This document shows, piece after piece, positions 1-4,947 of a DNA stretch of 6,810 nucleotides. The notes beneath the pieces were generated by a model. It saw nothing but the letters and a program-made list of their open reading frames with translations. It had not been told where the DNA came from and did no database searches. Position 1 is the stretch's first letter, and each line of letters opens with the position of its first letter. The translations under genes were made by a program, and so were the position numbers. The DNA lies in the NCBI GenBank assembly GCA_028704125.1, contig JAQVLM010000179.1, forward strand, positions 1 to 6,810. The letters run 5' to 3'. The stretch comes from Opitutales bacterium. GTDB taxonomy: Bacteria; Verrucomicrobiota; Verrucomicrobiia; Opitutales; JAFGAQ01.

Positions 1-850
1 ACGGAGTGATCGCCGCACTGAAAATGGTCTGTTTGGAATGCGTGCGAAGGTATTCGATGAGCGGTTTGCTGCCAGCCACGAATCCACCGATACTGGAAAG
101 CGCTTTGGAAAAGCTTCCGGAAATGATATCGATGTCATCTGTGCATCCAAAATGGGCTGCGGTTCCCCTGCCTTGCGGGCCCATGACTCCAAAACCGTGC
201 GCATCATCCATCACGGTGAAGCAATCGTAGGTCTTGGCCAGCTGAACCAACTCGGGGACGGGAGCCAAATGACCCTCCATGGAATAGATGCCGTCAAAGG
301 TGATGATTTTTGCAGTTTCCGGTTTTTCGGTCGCCAGGATTTCCTGCAAATCCCCGGGGTTGTTGTGGATGAATCGCTCGATGCGGGCGTCCGACAAGCG
401 CATTCCGGTTACCAGAGAGGAATGGATGTTTTTGTCCGCGAGGATCAGATCCCCTCTTTGGGCGAAGGTAGCCAGTGCGGACATGCAGGAGATGTATCCG
501 GCGGAGGACACATGACAGTCTTCTTTGCCGAGAAACTGGGCGACCTTCTGTTCAATCTCGACGTGACAGGCTCTTGAGCCGTTAGAGATGCGGGCTCCAG
601 TTGTGCTGCTTCCCCATTGATCGAAGGCTTTTTTTCCGGCCTCGATGATCTTGGGATGCTCACTCAACCCGAGATACTCATTGCTCGCGAGCATGACCAT
701 TTCATGTCCGTTGAGCCAAACCCTCGAACCCGTTTGTTTTTCAAACGGCAAATAGAAAGGCGCGTAACGAAGCCTTTCTTTGGTAATAGGATCTTCCAAG
801 GCTCTCCGAACGATGGGGTTTGCCTTTCCAAGGGTTTGAGAAAATGCCAT
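1..850 (-). CDS. PLP-dependent alpha-oxoamine synthase family protein (AONS/KBL/SPT-like), C-terminus cut by window edge
   Basis: Members of this family condense an amino acid with an acyl-CoA (or acyl-ACP) with loss of CO2, using pyridoxal phosphate: BioF in biotin synthesis, KBL in threonine breakdown, serine palmitoyltransferase in sphingolipid synthesis. The 283 visible residues start at the ATG at 850; an in-frame TAA lies three codons upstream, so no longer start is possible. Visible motifs: an EYLGL substrate-entry motif at 58-62, His143 (in ADKNIHSSL) that stacks on PLP, DDAHG at 215-219 (Asp215 and His218 bind the cofactor), and SFSKAL at 246-251 with Lys249 as the Schiff-base lysine. 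These match His133, Asp204, His207 and Lys236 of E. coli BioF. Full family members have about 390-400 residues, so roughly 110 are missing here. The segment SFSKALSSIGGFVAG and the later HSKQTIFSAA resemble serine palmitoyltransferases more than BioF or KBL, but this is recall-based. It follows pheA by 44 bp, probably in one transcript. Family sure; substrate not. Confidence 0.9.
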   Translation of the reverse strand, partial: MAFSQTLGKANPIVRRALEDPITKERLRYAPFYLPFEKQTGSRVWLNGHEMVMLASNEYLGLSEHPKIIEAGKKAFDQWGSSTTGARISNGSRACHVEIEQKVAQFLGKEDCHVSSAGYISCMSALATFAQRGDLILADKNIHSSLVTGMRLSDARIERFIHNNPGDLQEILATEKPETAKIITFDGIYSMEGHLAPVPELVQLAKTYDCFTVMDDAHGFGVMGPQGRGTAAHFGCTDDIDIISGSFSKALSSIGGFVAGSKPLIEYLRTHSKQTIFSAAITP

Positions 851-870
851 TTCGGGTTAATTGCGTTACG

Positions 871-888
871 GCTTTGAAAGGTCAAAGC
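871..888 (-). repeat. Short inverted repeat in the gap between pheA and the oxoamine synthase
   Basis: GCTTTGA (871-877) and TCAAAGC (882-888) are perfect 7-bp complementary arms around a 4-base loop. In the minus-strand transcript the hairpin would form 6 bases after the pheA stop codon and about 20 bases before the oxoamine synthase start. It is AT-rich and has no U-tract after it, so it is a poor terminator candidate. It might affect RNA stability or translation of the downstream gene, or mean nothing. The repeat is seen directly; any role is inference. Confidence 0.3.
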
Positions 889-894
889 AAATTT

Positions 895-1980
895 TCAGAT
901 GCCCGCCAGTTGGGTGTTGGGATAGCTGCCCAACCACTTGACGAAGGGGGACTGGGCTGAGAGGCTCTCCATGACTTTTTGCACTTGTGGATCCTGATAG
1001 TGGCCAATGAAATCGATGAAGAAGTAATAATCCCAGCTTTTCCTCCGTGTGGGTCTGGATTCGATTTTGCAGAGGTTGATTCCGTTTTCGGAGAAGGCAT
1101 TGAGGGTTGATTCAAGGGCTCCCACCCGGTCGACGAGAGAGACGACGATGCTGGTCCGGTCCCGGCCTTCACCAAGGGGGCCGGTAGGCTCTTTTCCGAT
1201 TACGAGGAACCGGGTGACATTGTCGGATTTATCCTGTATGCCTTGAGCCAGGATCGGAACATTGTAAAGGCTGGACGCCACCCGGCTGCCGATGGCGGCC
1301 ACCCCATCTTCCTTGCTCGCCATGAGAACCGCGAGTGAGGTGCTTTCGACTTCTTTTTGGCTCGCATTGGGAAGATTGGTTCTGAGCCACTCTCTGCATT
1401 GCCCGAGTGCCTGGTCTTTCGAACAAACCATCCGGATCTTGTCGAGAGGCGATCGTGACATGAGGCAGTGTTCAATGTTGAGGTAAACCTGATTGACGAT
1501 GTAGAGATCGCTGTTGACCAGCATATCGAGCGAGTGCCGGACAATTCCATCGGTTGAGTTTTCGATCGGGATTACCCCGTGATGAACGCGCCGGTTTTCG
1601 ACTAGAGAGAAGATCTCCGGGATCGAGGACACTGCGAGGTATTCCATGCTGGAGCCGAAACAACCCATGGCCGCCTGTTGGGTGAACGACGCCTGTGGTC
1701 CAAGGTAGGCGATGCGCGTGGGGCCTTCCAGTGCCTTGGCGGCGGAGATGATCTCGCGGTAGATGGCCCGGATGGAACGGGGATCGAGTGGTCCGTTGTT
1801 GAGTTGTCCTACCCGTTCATAGACAATTTCCTCACGGGTGGGATCATAGATTGAGGCACCGGATTGCGATTTGATGTGGCCGATCCTTTGGGCGACCTCC
1901 GCCCGGCGGTTCAAGAGTTCAACAAGGGAACGATCAAGGGTATCGACCTCGTTTCGAAGGGTTTCGAGTGAATCATTCAT
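895..1980 (-). CDS. pheA: Bifunctional chorismate mutase / prephenate dehydratase (P-protein)
   Basis: This cytoplasmic enzyme converts chorismate to prephenate and then to phenylpyruvate, the committed branch to phenylalanine. Its 361 residues match the usual P-protein length. Residues 1-87 form an AroQ-type chorismate mutase: Arg9, Arg26, Lys37, Asp46, Arg49 and Glu50 line up with E. coli PheA Arg11, Arg28, Lys39, Asp48, Arg51 and Glu52. Glu85 sits where E. coli has Gln88, a common substitution. Residues 88-267 form the prephenate dehydratase, opening with YLGPQASFTQQAA, with IPIENSTDGIV at 137-147 and the catalytic NVTRF motif at 254-258 (Thr256). Residues 275-355 form an ACT domain with GALE (287-290) and ESRP (307-310), the motifs that bind phenylalanine, so feedback inhibition by phenylalanine is expected. 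No Shine-Dalgarno sequence precedes the ATG. It lies 51 bp after scpB and 44 bp before the oxoamine synthase, all on one strand. I see no leader peptide or attenuator upstream. Confidence 0.96.
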   Translation of the reverse strand: MNDSLETLRNEVDTLDRSLVELLNRRAEVAQRIGHIKSQSGASIYDPTREEIVYERVGQLNNGPLDPRSIRAIYREIISAAKALEGPTRIAYLGPQASFTQQAAMGCFGSSMEYLAVSSIPEIFSLVENRRVHHGVIPIENSTDGIVRHSLDMLVNSDLYIVNQVYLNIEHCLMSRSPLDKIRMVCSKDQALGQCREWLRTNLPNASQKEVESTSLAVLMASKEDGVAAIGSRVASSLYNVPILAQGIQDKSDNVTRFLVIGKEPTGPLGEGRDRTSIVVSLVDRVGALESTLNAFSENGINLCKIESRPTRRKSWDYYFFIDFIGHYQDPQVQKVMESLSAQSPFVKWLGSYPNTQLAGI

Positions 1981-2031
1981 AGTAATGGCGGGTGTGGCGA
2001 AATGACCTGAAGGACGATTGAAGCTATGGGT

Positions 2032-2769
2032 TTATTGGAACTGCAAACCGAGGGTTTCCTGCTCGGGTCCGGATTCCCCGCCGTCCTGCCGGTCGACCCA
2101 GTCGTCAATTTGCTGTCTGGATAGAATATCGGATGTCGGAAGGTCGGAAAGGGATTCAAGTCCGCAAAACTCGAGAAAGCGATCGGTTGTGGCATATTGG
2201 AGCGGGCGACCCGGGAGCTCGGCGCGTCCCGTGGAGACCACGAGCTCGAGTTCGACGAGACGGGAGAGGGCACTGTCCACCGATACGCCGCGGATACGTT
2301 CCATTTCTGCCCGGGTGACGGGCTGGCGGTATGCGACGATAGCGAGTGTTTCCAATGCGGCCTGGCTCAGTTTCAGGGGCTTGGTTTCTCCCCGGAGTGC
2401 CCTTACCCATTCGCCATACTCAGGCGCCACGCATAAACGGTATCCTTGCGGCGTTTTGACGAGGCGGTAGACTTCGTTGCGTTCTTCAAATTCCTTTTCA
2501 AGGGCGTCCAAGCCGTCGCGGATGGCAGCGGAAGTCAACAGAACCGGAAAGCCGTCAAAATCCGGACCGTTCCCATCTGCCCCGCCATCGGATGTGGGTG
2601 GCGAATCTGCTTCTTTGGATGATGAGTCGTCGGTATCGCTCCGGGATTCCGAGGATTGAATGGACTGCTCCCGGACGCGATGATAGACCCACTGGATTTG
2701 CTTGATATCAAGCGGATCCGAGGTGGAGAAGAGGAGGGCCTTGAGCCAGCTGTTGAGATCAAATACCAT
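2032..2769 (-). CDS. scpB: Segregation and condensation protein B, with an acidic low-complexity insert
   Basis: ScpB is the winged-helix kleisin-interacting (KITE) subunit that, with ScpA and SMC, forms the bacterial condensin for chromosome compaction and segregation. The 245-residue protein opens with WLKALLFSTSDPLDI (8-22), the first helix of the N-terminal winged helix. A conserved core follows: GYRL (109-112), PEYGEWVRAL (116-125), LSQAALETLAIVAYRQPVTR (134-153) and ERIRGV (157-162), then LPGRPLQYATTDRFLEFCGL (185-204). Ordinary ScpB proteins have about 180-220 residues. The extra length comes from residues about 35-73, almost entirely Ser, Asp, Glu, Gly and Pro, placed between helices of the first winged helix, plus an acidic Gln/Glu-rich tail after 225. 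Both are probably disordered. The gene is the first of three on the minus strand and is divergent from pgi. scpA is not in the window; it often lies next to scpB in other bacteria. No Shine-Dalgarno sequence is visible before the ATG. Confidence 0.93.
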   Translation of the reverse strand: MVFDLNSWLKALLFSTSDPLDIKQIQWVYHRVREQSIQSSESRSDTDDSSSKEADSPPTSDGGADGNGPDFDGFPVLLTSAAIRDGLDALEKEFEERNEVYRLVKTPQGYRLCVAPEYGEWVRALRGETKPLKLSQAALETLAIVAYRQPVTRAEMERIRGVSVDSALSRLVELELVVSTGRAELPGRPLQYATTDRFLEFCGLESLSDLPTSDILSRQQIDDWVDRQDGGESGPEQETLGLQFQ

Positions 2770-2808
2770 GAAGAGAAGCGGCGCGCTGAGCGGAATAGAA
2801 AAAAGTGC

Positions 2809-2821
2809 GTGCTTTCAGCAC
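2809..2821. repeat. Small inverted repeat in the scpB-pgi divergent region
   Basis: GTGCT (2809-2813) and AGCAC (2817-2821) flank a 3-base spacer. The repeat lies 40 bp upstream of scpB and just before a TTGACA hexamer pointing toward pgi, so it could be a regulator binding site serving either gene. With only 5-bp arms, chance occurrence is quite possible. Confidence 0.2.
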
Positions 2822-2826
2822 CGAAA

Positions 2827-2862
2827 TTGACAGTTGCCTAGCGGTTTTCAAGTCTCTTTTAT
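2827..2862 (+). promoter_or_regulatory. Weak promoter candidate for pgi
   Basis: A perfect -35 hexamer TTGACA lies at 2827-2832, but with 16-18 bp spacing no good -10 follows (AAGTCT at 17 bp). An alternative pairing is TTGCCT (2834-2839) with TTTTAT (2857-2862) across 17 bp, four of six matches in each box. Either would start transcription 70-85 bp upstream of the preferred pgi start. The 174-bp divergent gap must hold promoters for both pgi and the scpB operon; I see no convincing -10 on the minus strand. Confidence 0.25.
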
Positions 2863-2892
2863 CCAATGTGGAACCGTCCTTCCCATGATTAT

Positions 2893-2913
2893 CCGGGTGT
2901 TTCATGTACCCGG
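2893..2913 (+). promoter_or_regulatory. Hairpin in the presumed pgi leader
   Basis: CCGGGT (2893-2898) pairs with ACCCGG (2908-2913) around a 9-base loop whose outer bases could add two G-U pairs. It ends 30 bases before the pgi ATG at 2944. It has no U-tract, so it is not a terminator. If pgi starts at 2944 this would be a structured 5' leader; a regulatory role is only a possibility. Confidence 0.25.
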
Positions 2914-2943
2914 GTGGTGTGGGTCGGCAACCCTCAACACAAC

Positions 2944-4527
2944 ATGAATACCTGGAACACGTTTGATTCTCGTTTTTTTTATTTTTCCGAACTGGGCCTG
3001 AGCCTTGATCTGAGCCGGGTTCGCTATCCCGAGCGGTTTATGTCGGATATGGAACCGCGCATGCAGGCCGCTTTCGGTGCAATGAAAGAGCTGGAAGCCG
3101 GAGCAATCGCCAACCCGGATGAGAATCGCATGGTCGGTCACTATTGGCTCCGGAATCCTGCGGTAGCGCCTTCGGCTGAGTTGAGCAAGGAGATCCAGGA
3201 TACGGTGGACCGGATCGAATCGCTAGTGGCACGAGTCCACAAGAAGGAACTCAAGGGTCAGGGAGGTCCATTCCGTAACTTGCTGGTCATCGGTATCGGT
3301 GGATCGGCACTCGGACCGCAATTTGTGAGCCAGGCTTTGCAAGACCCATCGGGCGATCCGATGAAGGTGTATTTCTTCGACAACACCGATCCGGATGGAA
3401 TCGATCTGGTGCTGTCCGAGCTCCGGCCGGTTCTGGGGCAGACCCTTTGCCTGGTGATTTCGAAATCCGGTGGCACTCCCGAGACCCGCAATGGTATGCT
3501 CGAAGCCGAGTATGCTTACCAAAAAGCGGGCCTGGATTTCGGGAAGCATGCGATTGCGGTGACCGGAGTCGGAAGTAAGCTGGACAGCTATGCCAGCGCG
3601 AATGGGTGGTTGGACCGTTTTCCCATGTGGGATTGGGTTGGTGGGCGCACCAGTGAACTGGGTCCGGTTGGTCTCCTGCCGGCAGCTTTGCAGGGCATTC
3701 AGATCCGGAGGATGCTTGCAGGGGCCGCATCAATGGATGAACTGACGCGTAGTCCGGTGACTGCGCGGAACCCCGCGGCTCTGATGGCCTTGATGTGGTA
3801 TTACCTGACCGATGGTCGTGGATCGAAGGACATGGTTGTTCTCCCTTACAAGGATAGGCTGGTGCTCTTCTCGAAGTATCTGCAGCAGCTGATCATGGAA
3901 TCCATCGGGAAGGAACTCGACTTGGACGGCAAGCTGGTCAACCAGGGAATCGCGGTCTATGGGAACAAAGGTTCCACGGACCAGCATGCGTATGTGCAGC
4001 AGTTGCGCGAGGGGTTACACAACTTCTTTGTGGTCTTTATTGAGGTCTTGCGCGAGCGTGAGGGTTTTTCGGTTGATGTGGAGCCTTCCACGACATCGGG
4101 AGATTTCCTCCAGGGTTTCTATCTGGGAACCCGCGATGCGTTGTTTGAAAAGGGGCGGGAGTCTATCACCATCACGGCGAGGCAGGTTGATCCTGAAACG
4201 GTTGGAGCGCTGATCGCCCTGTTTGAGCGCGCGGTGGGTTTCTACGCTCATTTGGTCAATATCAATGCTTACCATCAACCGGGAGTTGAAGCTGGAAAGA
4301 AGGCGGCGTCTTCGATTCTGGACCTCAAGAAGCAGGTGGATGATTGTATGAAAAGCCGGGAGGGAAGTTTCTTGGATGTTCAAACCGTTGCGGATGCGAT
4401 TGGGCAGCCGGATAACGCTGAGCTGGTTTACAAGGTCTTGGTGGCCCGGGTCGTGAACTATCCGGACAGTTTCAAGGTGGAGAACATCGAGAGGCCTTCC
4501 AAGGCCCGTTTCTGCTTCGTGGACTGA
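2944..4527 (+). CDS. pgi: Glucose-6-phosphate isomerase
   Basis: The enzyme interconverts glucose 6-phosphate and fructose 6-phosphate in glycolysis and gluconeogenesis, in the cytoplasm. From the ATG at 2944 it has 527 residues, close to the 525-550 of long bacterial and cyanobacterial forms. Visible motifs: the phosphate-binding IGIGGSALGP (116-125), DNTDPDG (146-152), ISKSGGTPET (172-181), WVGGRTSELGPVGL (231-244, signature 1), catalytic Glu319 in MESIGK, His348 in STDQHAYVQQL, and Lys452 in AYHQPGVEAGKK (442-453, signature 2). Signature 2 carries His444 where the classical pattern has Asp or Asn, a form I recall from cyanobacterial-type enzymes. An earlier in-frame ATG at 2866 would add 26 residues (WNRPSHDYPG and following) that look unlike any PGI N-terminus, so 2944 is preferred. 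Neither start has a Shine-Dalgarno sequence. The gene stands alone on this strand and is followed by a terminator candidate. Confidence 0.96.
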   Translation: MNTWNTFDSRFFYFSELGLSLDLSRVRYPERFMSDMEPRMQAAFGAMKELEAGAIANPDENRMVGHYWLRNPAVAPSAELSKEIQDTVDRIESLVARVHKKELKGQGGPFRNLLVIGIGGSALGPQFVSQALQDPSGDPMKVYFFDNTDPDGIDLVLSELRPVLGQTLCLVISKSGGTPETRNGMLEAEYAYQKAGLDFGKHAIAVTGVGSKLDSYASANGWLDRFPMWDWVGGRTSELGPVGLLPAALQGIQIRRMLAGAASMDELTRSPVTARNPAALMALMWYYLTDGRGSKDMVVLPYKDRLVLFSKYLQQLIMESIGKELDLDGKLVNQGIAVYGNKGSTDQHAYVQQLREGLHNFFVVFIEVLREREGFSVDVEPSTTSGDFLQGFYLGTRDALFEKGRESITITARQVDPETVGALIALFERAVGFYAHLVNINAYHQPGVEAGKKAASSILDLKKQVDDCMKSREGSFLDVQTVADAIGQPDNAELVYKVLVARVVNYPDSFKVENIERPSKARFCFVD

Positions 4528-4579
4528 TCTTCTCGCAGCCATACGGGCACTCGCCAAGGCTGTGCCTACTGTGCGGATG

Positions 4580-4607
4580 TCCCGTCATTTGATGGGAGCG
4601 TCCCATC
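4580..4607 (+). other. Mutually exclusive hairpins just upstream of the terminator
   Basis: GATGGGA (4591-4597) can pair perfectly with TCCCATC (4601-4607) around GCG. The overlapping TGATGGGA (4590-4597) can instead pair with the upstream TCCCGTCA (4580-4587; one G-U pair) around TT. Both folds cannot form at once. The element lies 53-80 bases after the pgi stop and 7 bases before the terminator stem. It may stabilise the pgi mRNA 3' end or just assist termination; nothing shows a ligand-binding domain. Confidence 0.35.
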
Positions 4608-4613
4608 GGGATG

Positions 4614-4647
4614 AAACTCCGTTTCCCATGTGGATACGGAGTTTTTT
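4614..4647 (+). terminator. Rho-independent terminator candidate after pgi
   Basis: AAACTCCGT (4614-4622) pairs with ACGGAGTTT (4636-4644) around a 13-base loop, and a run of six T (4642-4647) follows the GC-rich part of the stem. The core stem is ACTCCGT/ACGGAGT, 7 bp. The loop is longer than average but contains CC and GG that could pair and tighten it. The position, 86 bases after the pgi stop on the same strand, fits ending pgi transcription before the separately promoted sensor gene. The AAAC run before the stem gives a shorter A-tract for the opposite strand. Confidence 0.65.
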
Positions 4648-4852
4648 ACTTTTACGGTGGAGTCGCTCCGGATTTTGGATGCCCGCAGCGATTTGTTCCT
4701 TCTTCAAGGGGGAGCCTCGATCGGTTGGGATTCCCTTCAGCCTGAGTTGCACACGGATTGATCCGCTGTGAATGGAAGCGGGTGTTTGCGCTGGTTTAAC
4801 AGGCGAGTCAATTTGCATGTTTCAGGCGTTTGTATTTAGTGTGAAAAAAGGA

Positions 4853-4881
4853 TTCACGAATCGCCAAAAACCGCCGATAAT
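4853..4881 (+). promoter_or_regulatory. Sigma70-type promoter candidate for the sensor gene
   Basis: TTCACG (4853-4858, four of six matches to the -35 consensus) and GATAAT (4876-4881, five of six to the -10) are separated by exactly 17 bp. Transcription would start near 4888, about 60 bases before the ATG at 4948. Two short palindromes overlap the boxes: GATTC-AC-GAATC (4851-4862) over the -35, and CGAT-A-ATCG (4875-4883) over the -10. They could be operator half-sites or chance. The promoter lies downstream of the pgi terminator, consistent with independent transcription. Confidence 0.45.
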
Positions 4882-4947
4882 CGATGTTTGTTGGTCAATA
4901 ACGGCTAACATTGGCATTCATTCCTAGCATACCCCCATCCAAAAAGC

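Larger units (their letters stand above)
4528..4947. other. Non-coding gap between pgi and the sensor gene
   Basis: These 420 bases hold two adjacent hairpins near the pgi end (4580-4647) and a promoter candidate at the sensor end (4853-4881). Between them, 4660-4840 shows only a 12-base palindrome, CGGATTGATCCG (4754-4765). The small open frames here (plus 4562-4771, minus 4585-4818) have no recognisable protein character and run across the hairpins. I see no tRNA cloverleaf and no riboswitch that I recognise. Confidence 0.6.

Noticed and set aside
38..577. 179-codon open frame on the plus strand
   Set aside because: It is antisense to the oxoamine synthase gene, whose translation has all family motifs; the plus-strand product has no recognisable character.
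2018..2470. 150-codon open frame on the plus strand
   Set aside because: It lies antisense to the conserved core of scpB and its Ser/Arg-rich product looks like a frame shadow.
4015..4557. 180-codon open frame on the minus strand
   Set aside because: It is antisense to the conserved C-terminal half of pgi, including signature 2; no independent support.
4528..4660. Possible riboswitch, because of alternating hairpins before a T-tract
   Set aside because: I could not match it to any riboswitch class I know, and it follows pgi with a separate promoter candidate and about 300 bases before the next gene.
4585..4818. 77-codon minus-strand open frame in the gap after pgi
   Set aside because: It runs through the terminator stem, has a Lys/Pro/Ser-rich product without any known motif, and no start signal.
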